From the NCBI GenBank assembly GCA_964424335.1, contig CAYRIY010000046.1, forward strand, positions 1 through 26,561: DNA of 26,561 nt. Reading direction: 5' to 3'. The notes under the pieces were generated by a model that saw only the letters and a list, made by a program, of their open reading frames with translations, ran no database searches and was not told the DNA's origin. The translations under genes and the position numbers were made by a program. Origin of the DNA: CAYRIY01 sp964424335 (GTDB lineage Bacteria > Bacillota > Limnochordia > DTU080 > RSA5). Positions 14,169 to 22,463 of this stretch are shown here, piece after piece (within the stretch, counting starts at the first letter, position 1; every line of letters starts with the position of its first letter).

Positions 14169-16802
14169 TCAGTGCCTGACAATCGTTCCCGCATCACCGT
14201 CGACGGTGATCGTCTCACCATCCTTCAACGTTGCCAGTAAGTTCGGGACGTTGGCGACCGCGGGAATGCCGAACTCCCGTGCGACGATCGCGCCATGGGA
14301 ATGGTACCCTCCGACTTCCATGGCGACGGCGGCGGCTCGCATAAACAGCGGGGTCCAGCCAGGGTCTGTCGAGGGCGCTACGAGGATCTCGCCCGCGCCC
14401 AGTCGATCGCCTTCGCTTGGATGACGGAGGATGCGCACCTGTCCGGTCGCGATTCCTGCGGCTACGCCGGTACCTCTGATCGCTTGCCCGGCCTCTTCAA
14501 GGGGTTGACCGCCGGATACTGAGGAAACGACGGCCCCGGTTTGATCAACGGCAACGCCGCTTTCCATGATCACGTCGGCGGGGCTTTGCGACAACCATTC
14601 TTCGTGCTGCGCCTTTCGGTCATGGACCAGGGCCTTTGCGCCGGAACCGTCCCACCAGCCGCGCATGAAGGCGTCAAGCTCGATCCAGGAGAGATAAAAG
14701 ACGTCGTTTGGATCGTCCAAAATACCGGACGCTTGCATGCGCCGGGCCACTTCGAGAACGATGTGGCGCGTGGGTTCGAGAAAGGAAACGAGGGCTGACT
14801 TCGCCCCTTCCCGCAAGGCCCCGCCGTGGCGGGCTCGACGGGCGAGCCATCGAACAAGGGGAAGCAAAACAAAGGCGCGCCGGGCGACGGTGCGCTCGGC
14901 CTGGCGCCGCCTTCGTCTGCCCGCATCGCGAAAGTCGGTCGTGACGCCCGACTCGAGCAGGAGCCGCACCTGTTGCAGGATGTAGGTTGGATCTTCGATC
15001 CACCGGGGATTGGCGACTTCGACTTCGTAGACGGCTCGGTGGCCGAAATCGGCAAGGAATCGTTCCAGTTCGGCGCGAAACGCCGAGCTCGTCGGCAGCT
15101 TTTTCCATTCCGTGGCATCGAGCGGCTCCGTATTCAGCAGCGCTCGGGCGTCCGCGTCGTTGGCGGCTGCGGCGGCAAGGTCGAGAAGGCGGTACCCATG
15201 TTCCGCACTGACGACATTCCCCGCTCCGGCAACGAGATCCGACGCAAGCGCCGGCGCCTGGGCCCGAGCCACTTTGGCGAGCGTTTTCTCGAGCATGTCG
15301 TGCCAAAGCCCGGCGGACGTATTGGCCAACATGCTGTGGGGACCAAACTCATACGCTGCTGCCGTCAGATCGAGCAGGCGCTTGCGAAGCTGTTGCAACG
15401 GCTCTTGGGTGAGGTCGACGCTGCGATAATGGCGAGCGGCGTCGATGTGGGTCTGGATCTCGCCGGGAAGCGTTTTGTCCAACTTGAGAATGGTTCGGAG
15501 CATGCGAAAGCGCGCTCGGCCTCGACGCCGGGCGTGCGGTCCTTTCATCGGATTGGGCTCGTCGATGGGAAGCTCCGGTTGATGGCCGCCTAGGCTGCGG
15601 TTAAACTCCGCCGCGGTCAAACCGAGGCCGTCGTAAAACGCCCAAAACAGCGACGTGAGGTCGAAATACGCTCGGCCTGAGAAGCGACGGCACACTTCGA
15701 GCCCCGGAGGGATGTCGTAGCCGGCGGCCCTGTGAGGGGCGAACAGGTTGTGCCGGACCACCGACAACGTCATGCTCCAACTGTATGGCGTGAGGACGCC
15801 TGGAAGGGCATCTTTCAAGTTGGCGTTCGACCAGACGACGGGGAGGCGCTCGGCCCCTCGAAATGTATAGCGGGGCATGTGAGTGACGGGCCTCGCTTGG
15901 AGCAGCCAAAAGGATGAGCCGTCGTAGGCCCACTCGATGTCTTGGGCATTCTGCCCGTCGCCGAGCGCCCATTCCACCCGCTGGACGAGGTGAGCGAGGC
16001 GGATCGCACGCTCGTCACTAAGCACTTCTCCTTGACCACCGCCGCTTCGCCGTTCGAGAACGACCGGCTGCAAGCCCGCCTCCACCGTGATCTCCTCCGG
16101 GTTGGCGCTGCCGGCGACCACGGTTTCGCCGAGCCCACGTACCCCGCCGATCGTCACGATGTCACGGCGTCCGGTGCGCGGATCGCACGAGAAGGCGACC
16201 CCGGCCGCTTCGGGTTCCCGGGTCGGATCGCCGCCGGCGCCCACCATGCGGCAGAGGACGACGGCGCACAACACCTCGTCGTCCTTTAGGTTGAGGCGGC
16301 GGCGATAGGCCACGGCCCGCGGCGTCCAAAGCGACGCATAGCACTCGCGGATGCTATTGGCTACGGATTCGAGCCCCACTTGCGCGAGGCGGCTCGTGTG
16401 GATGCCGGCAAAGGAGGCGGTGGCGCTGTCTTCGGCCGTAGCGCTCGAGCGTACGGCGAGAGGAACGTCTTCGAGGCGGTGGCGGGTGAGAAATGCCCGC
16501 ACCTCGTCGATCACTTCCTGCGGCAAGGGGGTGGACCGAATGGTCGATTGCATTTCTTCGAGTCGCCGCTCGGTTTCGGAGGTGGCGGCGTCTTCTGCGG
16601 TGACCGTTCTCAGATCTTCTTGCAATTTGAGTAGGGCCGGTTCCGACATGAAGCGGACATAGGCTTCCGACGTGAGGACGCCGCCGTCGGGCACTTGAAA
16701 CCCGTAACGGAACAACCGCCCCAAGTTCCAACCCTTGCCGCCAACAACGTTGGGTCCGGCAGCTTCGGCCGCAGCCCAATCGAGTAGCATAGGTTTGCCC
16801 AC
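14169..16802 (-). CDS. PEP-utilising phosphotransferase (PEP synthase / rifampicin phosphotransferase-like)
   Basis: An 877-residue multidomain enzyme. Residues about 1-320 are the PPDK/PEP synthase ATP-grasp domain: VVGGKGWNLGRL, the RSSATAEDSATASFAG loop and DIEWAYDGSSFWLLQARPVT. Residues about 330-770 form a variable central domain. The C-terminal swivelling His domain has GGYHSHGAIVAREFGIPAV, with H836 as the phospho-accepting His. The order ATP domain, central domain, His domain and the total length match rifampicin phosphotransferases, whereas PEP synthase has its His domain in the middle and a C-terminal PEP/pyruvate barrel, missing here. The acceptor substrate is therefore probably not pyruvate, but rifampicin is unproven. 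GTG at 16802 begins one base after the TetR stop; ATG at 16790 is an alternative. It is co-transcribed with the TetR gene and probably under its control. Confidence 0.85.
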   Translation of the reverse strand: MGKPMLLDWAAAEAAGPNVVGGKGWNLGRLFRYGFQVPDGGVLTSEAYVRFMSEPALLKLQEDLRTVTAEDAATSETERRLEEMQSTIRSTPLPQEVIDEVRAFLTRHRLEDVPLAVRSSATAEDSATASFAGIHTSRLAQVGLESVANSIRECYASLWTPRAVAYRRRLNLKDDEVLCAVVLCRMVGAGGDPTREPEAAGVAFSCDPRTGRRDIVTIGGVRGLGETVVAGSANPEEITVEAGLQPVVLERRSGGGQGEVLSDERAIRLAHLVQRVEWALGDGQNAQDIEWAYDGSSFWLLQARPVTHMPRYTFRGAERLPVVWSNANLKDALPGVLTPYSWSMTLSVVRHNLFAPHRAAGYDIPPGLEVCRRFSGRAYFDLTSLFWAFYDGLGLTAAEFNRSLGGHQPELPIDEPNPMKGPHARRRGRARFRMLRTILKLDKTLPGEIQTHIDAARHYRSVDLTQEPLQQLRKRLLDLTAAAYEFGPHSMLANTSAGLWHDMLEKTLAKVARAQAPALASDLVAGAGNVVSAEHGYRLLDLAAAAANDADARALLNTEPLDATEWKKLPTSSAFRAELERFLADFGHRAVYEVEVANPRWIEDPTYILQQVRLLLESGVTTDFRDAGRRRRRQAERTVARRAFVLLPLVRWLARRARHGGALREGAKSALVSFLEPTRHIVLEVARRMQASGILDDPNDVFYLSWIELDAFMRGWWDGSGAKALVHDRKAQHEEWLSQSPADVIMESGVAVDQTGAVVSSVSGGQPLEEAGQAIRGTGVAAGIATGQVRILRHPSEGDRLGAGEILVAPSTDPGWTPLFMRAAAVAMEVGGYHSHGAIVAREFGIPAVANVPNLLATLKDGETITVDGDAGTIVRH

Positions 16803-16803
16803 G

Positions 16804-17415
16804 TCAATCTTTGTCCCCTTTCGAGGGAGCCGGAGCTTTCGCGACGGCGCCGTGCAAGTAGATTTCTAAGGTATCGGGTATGGTTTCGTAGAGCAGCTCG
16901 GGTTGGCCGAGGTAGTATGCCCGTGCGGCGTGGACCAAAAAGAGCCCGCTGAGGTCGAGGGCGAACTCCTCCGCCGGACGGTCGGTGCGAATCTCCCCGA
17001 TCTCTTGCCCGGCGGCGAAAATGCGTCGAAGGACTTCGCGAAACGGGGTGCGACCGCGCTCGGAGCGCATGCGGCGGAGTCCTTCCATCAACCAAATCCA
17101 ATTCAGCTCAGGGTGTTTTTCCACCCAGGCAATGATGCGATTGAACACTTCGTGCAGTCGCTTCGAAGTGGTGGGATAGCGATGGAAGATGTGCTCGAGC
17201 TCATCTTCCCAACCTTGCGAGCCTTCCTGAACAGCCGCGTAGATGAGGTCGTGTTTTGTCTTGAAGTAGTTATAGAATGTGCCCTTGGCGACACCGGCTC
17301 GGGCCGTGATCGCCTCGATCGTCGTCGCTTCGAGACCGTGCTCTTCGATGAGTTCGGCGCCGGCTTTGAGCAAAGACGCACGGATCTGTTCTTTGAACTC
17401 CTCACGAATTCGCAA
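16804..17415 (-). CDS. TetR/AcrR family transcriptional repressor
   Basis: A 203-residue regulator. Residues about 10-55 form the TetR DNA-binding domain: LLKAGAELIEEHGLEATTIEAITARAGVAKGTFYNYFKTKHDLI. The rest is an all-helical ligand-binding domain rich in Trp, Tyr and Arg. The start is TTG at 17415, supported by GGAGG 7 bases upstream; no ATG or GTG gives a normal N-terminus. It precedes the PEP-utilising enzyme by one base, so it probably represses both itself and that enzyme. A strong promoter overlapping two palindromes lies upstream, at 17541-17599. Confidence 0.92.
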   Translation of the reverse strand: MRIREEFKEQIRASLLKAGAELIEEHGLEATTIEAITARAGVAKGTFYNYFKTKHDLIYAAVQEGSQGWEDELEHIFHRYPTTSKRLHEVFNRIIAWVEKHPELNWIWLMEGLRRMRSERGRTPFREVLRRIFAAGQEIGEIRTDRPAEEFALDLSGLFLVHAARAYYLGQPELLYETIPDTLEIYLHGAVAKAPAPSKGDKD

Positions 17416-17540
17416 TCGATCGCCTCCATTGAGCCGGTGGCCGTTTGTGCTGCGGCTGTTGCTCGCCGGACCGCGAAGTCATTAGCCGAGGCAGTGGGTC
17501 GCCGGGATGCGGGCGAGGGCGAGCGGCACGGCGTCACTTA

Positions 17541-17599
17541 ATGACCAGGGTCGTTATATGACTACGGTCATAATAACTGATTCGGGACGCAGAGGTCAA
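17541..17599 (-). promoter_or_regulatory. TetR promoter with two tandem operator palindromes
   Basis: On the minus strand, TTGACC (17594-17599) and TATTAT (17570-17575) with an 18-base spacer form a good sigma-70-type promoter. Two related 14-base inverted repeats, ATGACCAGGGTCGT (17541-17554) and ATGACTACGGTCAT (17558-17571), are 17 bases apart; the second overlaps the -10 box and both cover the expected transcription start. TGAC...GTCA palindromes are typical TetR-family sites. This indicates autorepression (inference). Confidence 0.65.
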
Positions 17600-17645
17600 T
17601 CCCGCCGGTGGCGATGAATTCTTTGGCGCGCATTCGGGCCGATTG

Positions 17646-17673
17646 TTGCATTGGAACTAAGGATAGGTATCAT
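17646..17673 (+). promoter_or_regulatory. Candidate promoter of the gap-interrupted binding protein gene
   Basis: TTGCAT (17646-17651) and TATCAT (17668-17673) are separated by 16 bases. The -10 matches consensus at five of six positions, the -35 at three. It lies about 48 bases before the GTG at 17721. Confidence 0.35.
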
Positions 17674-17720
17674 GGTGGCAAGGGTGCAACCTTCGCATCG
17701 ATCTACGGAGTTCGAGTCAC

Positions 17721-19004
17721 GTGAAGTTTGNNNNNNNNNNNNNNNNNNNNNNNNNNNNNNNNNNNNNNNNNNNNNNNNNNNNNNNNNNNNNNNNNNNNNN
17801 NNNNNNNNNNNNNNNNNNNNNNNNNNNNNNTGCTGAGACAAGTCCCGCGGGGAAGTCCATGATCGAGCTCGGAAAGCGATACGAAGAGGCAAACCCCGGA
17901 GTATCGGTGGAGATCTTTTGGGGCTATGACATGAACAAGCTCATCACCTCGATCATCGGCGGGCAATCGGCCGACATCGTGCAAGTGCAAGGCGACTGGG
18001 TGAATTCTCTAGCGCTGCAAGGCCTGCTGCTTCCGGTAAACGAGATGGCCGAGCGAGCCGACCTTTCCTTTGACGCCTACTACCCTCCGCTCATGACCCA
18101 GCTAGAGCTCAATGGTCGCCGGTACGGACTCCCCTTTACGGTGAACCCACACTTCGCGATCTATTGGAATAAGGCAACCCTAGACGAGATCGGCGTGGAT
18201 TCTGAAACTGGTCCGGAATGGTTTGAAGACCTCAGGTCGTTTCATGATCGCATCACATCGATTGGCTCCGACGGACGGCTTCAACGTGTCGGTATGCAGC
18301 CCTGGGATGCGGGCCATTTTGCGAACGCACAGTTTTATTGGAGCGGTTTTTTCGGCAACACGTTTTATGACTCGGCCACCGGAACCTTTCATCTAAATGA
18401 CGCCGGTGGGGTCGAGGGGTTGGAGTGGATGCTCGGCTTTCTCGAGCACTTTACCTTTGGGGAAGCCTGGCAACAGCCTTTTAGGCCAAGGCCAAACGCC
18501 ATTGCACATGGGCATATCGGCATGGCGATCGCCGTTCCGGAGTGGGTCTCGGGATCAATAAGGGACTTTCCGGAAGTCGAATACGGCGTGCGCGTCGTGC
18601 CCGAGCGGGCTGCCGGGGGCTCACTCGGCGACTTTCTCGCCGGCGCCGTGCTGGCTGTGCCATCGACGGCGGGCGAGTTTAACCCGCTTGCATGGGATTT
18701 CTTAAAGTTCGCGACGGCGAGCGAGGAAGGCTCCTTAGTCCTATCAAACAATGGGCTCTTCCCGCCCTACCGCGAGTCGTCGGTGCTGTTTGAGTGGGCG
18801 AGGGATCCCGTCATGGCTCCCTTTGTCGAGCTGGCCCAGCGGGCCACTCGGGGAAGGCCCTCCGTCGAAGATACCAATTATGTGACGCAGACGCTCAATC
18901 AAGCCGTAAGCAGCGTTCTCGAGAAGCAACAAACGCCAACTGCGGCGCTAGACGAAGCAAACCGCAGGGTGCAGTCGTACTTCGACGAGTTGCGTTCCAA
19001 ATAG
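17721..19004 (+). CDS. ABC transporter extracellular solute-binding protein, family 1 (interrupted by assembly gap)
   Basis: The readable part (17832-19004, about 390 residues) is a family 1 sugar-type binding protein: PGVSVEIFWGYD, ADIVQVQGDWVNSLALQGLLLPV, GRRYGLPFTVNPHFAIYWN, GAVLAVPSTAGEFNPLAWDFLKFA and NNGLFPPYRESS are typical. The signal peptide and first strand fall in the N run. GTG at 17721 followed by AAG TTT (start MKF), with GGAG 10 bases upstream, is a likely true start and would need about 35-40 missing codons, close to the gap length. The frame agreement through the N run is nevertheless not evidence, because the gap size may be arbitrary. It is divergent from the TetR operon and convergent with the permeases; no permease genes share its strand. 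Confidence 0.85.
   Translation: MKFXXXXXXXXXXXXXXXXXXXXXXXXXXXXXXXXXXAETSPAGKSMIELGKRYEEANPGVSVEIFWGYDMNKLITSIIGGQSADIVQVQGDWVNSLALQGLLLPVNEMAERADLSFDAYYPPLMTQLELNGRRYGLPFTVNPHFAIYWNKATLDEIGVDSETGPEWFEDLRSFHDRITSIGSDGRLQRVGMQPWDAGHFANAQFYWSGFFGNTFYDSATGTFHLNDAGGVEGLEWMLGFLEHFTFGEAWQQPFRPRPNAIAHGHIGMAIAVPEWVSGSIRDFPEVEYGVRVVPERAAGGSLGDFLAGAVLAVPSTAGEFNPLAWDFLKFATASEEGSLVLSNNGLFPPYRESSVLFEWARDPVMAPFVELAQRATRGRPSVEDTNYVTQTLNQAVSSVLEKQQTPTAALDEANRRVQSYFDELRSK
17731..17830. other. Assembly gap of 100 N
   Basis: Exactly 100 unknown bases, a common default scaffold gap. It removes the N-terminal region of the binding protein gene that spans it. Confidence 0.98.
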
Positions 19005-19032
19005 AAGGACGTTGCACGTGCGCCTGCATGGA

Positions 19033-19064
19033 GGGGCGATCAGGGATCACCCTTTGATCGCCCC
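19033..19064. terminator. Bidirectional hairpin between convergent genes
   Basis: GGGGCGATCA (19033-19042) and TGATCGCCCC (19055-19064) make a perfect 10-bp stem, continued by GGG/CCC around an ATCA loop with a two-base bulge. It sits 28 bases after the binding-protein stop; its right arm covers the last codons of the convergent permease gene. No U-run is seen on either side. Confidence 0.6.
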
Positions 19065-19892
19065 CGCCGCAGCCCCTCGGGTGATGTGGTTGCGAAATGC
19101 CAGGTAAAAGAGGACCATCGGCACGAGCCCGATCACGATTGCCGCAAACTGCTTGCCATAGTCCGTGGAGAGTGCGCCCGAAAACATTAGGATTCCCACC
19201 GGGAGCGACTTGAGCGACGCTCGGGAGACGAGAATGTTGATCAGCATAAACTCGTTCCAAACGCTGTGTATCGTTAGGATCGCGAGCGTCGCTGCAACCG
19301 GCCTTGCCATTGGAACGACGATGCGCGTAAAGATCGTCAGGTAGCCGGCCCCGTCGATCCGAGCTGACTCGATCAGGGAGGTCGGAATCGACCGAATGTA
19401 CTCTGTGCACAGATACACGCCGATCGGCAAGCCAAACCCGATGTAGGGCAAGAGCACGCCGAGGCGGGTGTTGTACAGCCCGATCGAGCTGATCATCAAA
19501 AAGAGCGGCACCATGATCGACTGGATGGTGAGGAGGATTCCCACGATAAAGCTGCCGTAGAGCCACGGCGTCCACTTGGACGGAATTTTGGCGAAGGCAA
19601 AGCCTGCCGAGAGCGAGCCAATGATGATAAAGGCGGTAGCAAGGGTCGTGTAAATGATGCTGTTGGCGAAGAGCGTGGTGAAGTTGCCAAGCTCCCACGC
19701 CTGCGGATAGTTGATGAACACCCAAGGATCAGGCAGGCCGATTCGGTTGAACTGGAATTGCTGCGTCGTCTTGAATGAACTGATGATCACCCAGTAGATT
19801 GGGTAGATCGTCAAGATTGAGAAGCTGACCAACACCACGTAGAGAAGCGCTTTGGCGATCGGATTGACGCCGCTCTTGATCGTTCCCCTCAT
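19047..19892 (-). CDS. Carbohydrate ABC transporter permease (MalG-type)
   Basis: A 281-residue inner-membrane permease with about six transmembrane segments. The first (LLYVVLVSFSILTIYPIYWV) is followed by a periplasmic loop with the family's SFKTTQQF motif. The cytoplasmic EAA loop reads SLIESARIDGAGYLTIFTRIVVPMARP, the ATPase-docking site. WNEFMLINIL and a C-terminal GAAAGAIKG are typical of MalG-type subunits. ATG at 19892 overlaps the upstream permease stop by 4 bases, indicating coupled translation. It is the last gene of the binding protein-permease-permease operon; the ATPase is encoded elsewhere, as is common for sugar importers sharing a MsmX-like ATPase. Confidence 0.95.
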   Translation of the reverse strand: MRGTIKSGVNPIAKALLYVVLVSFSILTIYPIYWVIISSFKTTQQFQFNRIGLPDPWVFINYPQAWELGNFTTLFANSIIYTTLATAFIIIGSLSAGFAFAKIPSKWTPWLYGSFIVGILLTIQSIMVPLFLMISSIGLYNTRLGVLLPYIGFGLPIGVYLCTEYIRSIPTSLIESARIDGAGYLTIFTRIVVPMARPVAATLAILTIHSVWNEFMLINILVSRASLKSLPVGILMFSGALSTDYGKQFAAIVIGLVPMVLFYLAFRNHITRGAAAGAIKG

Positions 19893-20797
19893 TCCTCGCT
19901 ACCCCCAAAGCGTCGGGCAATCAGCCGTACGACGGCGATCAACACGAGACTGACGACGATCATGACCGTGGATATGGCGTTGGCCCTTGGAAAGTCAGCC
20001 GCCCCTCGAAATGCGGAGTCGTACATGTAAAGTGCGAGCACCGACGTCCGTCGAGCCGGGTTTCCCGCCGTCATGGCAAAGATGAGGTCAAAGCTTTTGA
20101 GCGAGCCCGAAATGGCGAGGATCGACGTCGTCACGAAGACCCCAGACAGCGACGGAATGATCACGTGGCGAGCGATCTGCGATTCCTTGGCGCCGTCGAT
20201 CTTGGCCGCTTCGATCATCTCCGGTGAGATCTTTTGCAGGTTCGCGAGGAAGATGATCATGTAGATCCCCGTGTACATCCAAAGAATCACGAAGAGTACG
20301 GCGGCGATGGCGTAGCGGGGATTGAGGAAGATCATGTTGATCCAGTTCGGATCGAAGTACCGGACGATCGCGGTAAAGGCTCCGTACGGAGAGAAAAACG
20401 CCTGCCAAAGTATGCCGATGACGATCGTAGAGATCACCGCCGGCAGGTAGATCACGGTCTGAAAGAAGTCTCTCGCCGCAACGAGCTTGCGGTAAAGCGC
20501 GTAGGCGATGATAAAACCGAGCGGAATTTGGCCGAAGACCGAAATGGCGACGATGTAGAGGTTGTTCTTTAACGAGATCCAAAAGTATGGGTCCCGAAAC
20601 ATGCGCATGTAGTGTCGGAGCCCGACGAACTCGAGGGGATCGCCGCCGAAGATCCGGCCGCCATCGTAATTGGTCAAGCTGAGAACGACCGAGAAGATGG
20701 CGGGGTAGGCCGTGACCCCAAGGTAGATGACGAGCGGCGGCAAAGCGAGTAAGAGGTATGCCCTGCGCGCTTCGCTTCGACTCCGGTTTAGTTGCAC
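19889..20797 (-). CDS. Carbohydrate ABC transporter permease (MalF-type)
   Basis: A 302-residue inner-membrane permease with about six transmembrane segments, starting with LLLALPPLVIYLGVTAYPAIFSVVLSLTNYD. The EAA loop is EMIEAAKIDGAKESQIARHVIIPSL. TAGNPARRTSVLALYMYDSAF near the C-terminus is a MalF-type signature. I chose GTG at 20797, with GGGGAGGT 9 bases upstream. The frame stays open a further 80 codons, but that part is low-complexity Arg/Ser/Pro sequence overlapping the hairpin and the end of the binding-protein gene, so it is not translated protein. It forms the heterodimeric channel with the permease encoded at 19047. Confidence 0.95.
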   Translation of the reverse strand: MQLNRSRSEARRAYLLLALPPLVIYLGVTAYPAIFSVVLSLTNYDGGRIFGGDPLEFVGLRHYMRMFRDPYFWISLKNNLYIVAISVFGQIPLGFIIAYALYRKLVAARDFFQTVIYLPAVISTIVIGILWQAFFSPYGAFTAIVRYFDPNWINMIFLNPRYAIAAVLFVILWMYTGIYMIIFLANLQKISPEMIEAAKIDGAKESQIARHVIIPSLSGVFVTTSILAISGSLKSFDLIFAMTAGNPARRTSVLALYMYDSAFRGAADFPRANAISTVMIVVSLVLIAVVRLIARRFGGSEE

Positions 20798-20862
20798 GCT
20801 CAATAGACCTCCCCAAACGGGCGCGTGTGGCCGCCTCCGTCCCCTTGGCGAGCTTTGCGCGA

Positions 20863-20900
20863 GCGGCGGGACGCCCGAGATTCTCGGAACGCCCCGCCGC
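20863..20900 (-). promoter_or_regulatory. Strong GC-rich hairpin between binding protein and permease genes
   Basis: GCGGCGGGACG (20863-20873) pairs with CGCCCCGCCGC (20890-20900) over 11 positions, with one G-U pair in the minus-strand RNA; an inner CCGAG/CTCGG stem closes on a 3-base loop. It starts 12 bases after the binding-protein stop. No U-run follows. Such elements typically protect the binding-protein mRNA and lower permease expression. Confidence 0.65.
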
Positions 20901-20912
20901 CCAAACGAGTCG

Positions 20913-22235
20913 TTACCTCTGACTAGCCGCCCACTCGTCGTAGGCCGCTTGTACCCGCCTTGCGAGCTGCTCCGGCGTCGTGAGACCGATCGCCATCTCC
21001 TGAAGCCCCACGTTGATGGGACCGTAAACGTCGGCAACGAAGACGTTGTCGATAACTTCTACGGTCGACCGCCCTGCGAGGAAATCGATGCGCTTGACGG
21101 CCAGCGGCTCGAGGCCCTCAACCGTGATGCCCGGACGGGCGCAGCAGTTTTGGCCGACTTCAAGCCTAAATTGCTGGACCTCGGGGGAGATCAGCCATTG
21201 GACGAGCCTCCAGGCGGCCTCCTCTTTCTTTGACCCCGCCGGGATCGCCGCGTTGATGCCAAATCCCGTGCTCACGACCGCCGCGGTTGAGTTGGGCACA
21301 AGTTCTCCGGGGATTGCCGGGAACACGTTCAACTCGATGTGCGCTTGGTCGGCCGGGGAGATGAGCGCCTCGCCCGTGTTGGGATCGGTCAGGAAGTTGG
21401 ATACCTTCCAGATTCCGTCGATCAGGAATGGCGAGCGGCCGGCGGCGAACAGAGCGTTGACCTCGCCGTAGCCGGTCTGGATGATCGTCGGGCTGAGGAC
21501 GCGGTCGTCAAAGAGCCGCTTGTAAAATCGGAGCGCATTGACGAACGGCTCATCCGTGAACTTCGCTTCTCCTGCCGCAACGGCTCGGGTGAATTCGTCG
21601 CCGGCGATTCGGCCCAAAATCAAGCTGAAGAACGTCGACTGAATCACCCAGTCGTCCTGAGCGCCCATGAGGACGGGCTCAAGACCGGCGGCACGAATCT
21701 TGGGAACCATCGCCACCAGATCCTCGTAGGTCTCGGGATACTCGAGTCCGAGCTCTTCGAGGACCTTGGTGTTGGTGTACACCACGTGAGTCGACGTGAT
21801 GCCCTCCGGCAGCTCGGCGAGGAATCCAGCCGCCTGCGGTTGCAGCGCCGCCTCGAAGAACTGATCCCGGATCGGCTCGACAAAAGGCGCGAGGTCTTTG
21901 ACGAGTCGCTGGTGGTGCAGGGCGCTCGAACGGCCGCCCGGCCACATCCGCACCACGTCCGGCAACTGCCCGGATGCGACATACGCCGCCAGCTTCTGGT
22001 GGAACGGCTCGAGGTAGAGCGTCTCGAGCTCGATGCGAATGTCGGGATTGCGCCGCTCAAACTCCTTCCAGACTTCGTCGAGCTCCCGCGCCGCGTTGGG
22101 GAAGGTGGCGTCGAAATACTCCAAGACCTTGAGCGTGACCGGCCCGTCTCCTTGCGCCATGACGCCCATGCTGCCATACAAAATAGCGAGAAAACAGACG
22201 CTAAGCGCGATTACAAGAAACCTTCTGACTTTCAT
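20913..22235 (-). CDS. Sugar ABC transporter solute-binding protein, family 1
   Basis: A 440-residue secreted binding protein. The signal peptide is MKVRRF followed by a hydrophobic core, with cleavage near GVMAQG; no lipobox. Mature-protein landmarks are FERRNPDIRIELETL, QLPDVVRMWPGG, THVVYTNTKVLEELGLEYPETYEDL, FLIDGIWKV and KKEEAAWRLVQWLISPEVQQ, all typical of family 1 sugar-binding proteins. ATG at 22235 follows GAGAGGAG at good spacing. It heads the operon with the two permeases and is downstream of the LacI gene, its probable regulator. A pair of adjacent Cys (QNCCARPG) is unusual for a periplasmic protein. The sugar is unknown. Confidence 0.95.
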   Translation of the reverse strand: MKVRRFLVIALSVCFLAILYGSMGVMAQGDGPVTLKVLEYFDATFPNAARELDEVWKEFERRNPDIRIELETLYLEPFHQKLAAYVASGQLPDVVRMWPGGRSSALHHQRLVKDLAPFVEPIRDQFFEAALQPQAAGFLAELPEGITSTHVVYTNTKVLEELGLEYPETYEDLVAMVPKIRAAGLEPVLMGAQDDWVIQSTFFSLILGRIAGDEFTRAVAAGEAKFTDEPFVNALRFYKRLFDDRVLSPTIIQTGYGEVNALFAAGRSPFLIDGIWKVSNFLTDPNTGEALISPADQAHIELNVFPAIPGELVPNSTAAVVSTGFGINAAIPAGSKKEEAAWRLVQWLISPEVQQFRLEVGQNCCARPGITVEGLEPLAVKRIDFLAGRSTVEVIDNVFVADVYGPINVGLQEMAIGLTTPEQLARRVQAAYDEWAASQR

Positions 22236-22463
22236 TTGCGAACTCCTCTCGTTATGAGATTGCTTAGGATTGCTTTAGGGATAGGTCTTGCCGACGTTCA
22301 ACTGCGGACCTCGGTTCGCACACCTCCCATGGCCGAGAGATTAATCCGTTTAGAAAGAAAACTGCAACGGTGACGCGCCCAATCTTTCTACTCGTCGCGA
22401 GGCATTCCTGCAATGTTAATGAAAATTCGTCCCGCAAAATTCCATGAAATACGATGGAACGGG
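22236..22463 (-). promoter_or_regulatory. Leader and candidate control region of the sugar importer operon
   Basis: On the plus strand, two adjacent repeats GATTGCTTAG (22258-22267) and GATTGCTTTAG (22268-22278) lie just upstream of the binding-protein ribosome-binding site. CTGCAACGGTG at 22362-22372 shares CTGCAACG with 23520-23527 upstream of the LacI gene and contains the CAACG core often seen in LacI-family operators. A weak minus-strand promoter (TTGCAG, 16 bases, ATTAAT) overlaps it. All assignments are tentative. Confidence 0.3.

Noticed and set aside
17651..17836. Plus-strand frame starting ATG at 17651 and running into the gap
   Set aside because: It has no ribosome-binding site or recognisable sequence and continues only because unknown bases contain no stops.
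20798..21037. 80-residue N-terminal extension of the MalF-type permease
   Set aside because: It overlaps the binding-protein gene and the hairpin, is low-complexity, and a GTG with a strong ribosome-binding site at 20797 gives a normal permease.
21339..22373. Plus-strand open frame of 344 codons
   Set aside because: It is antisense to the sugar-binding protein gene and its sequence is rich in Arg and Glu without recognisable motifs.
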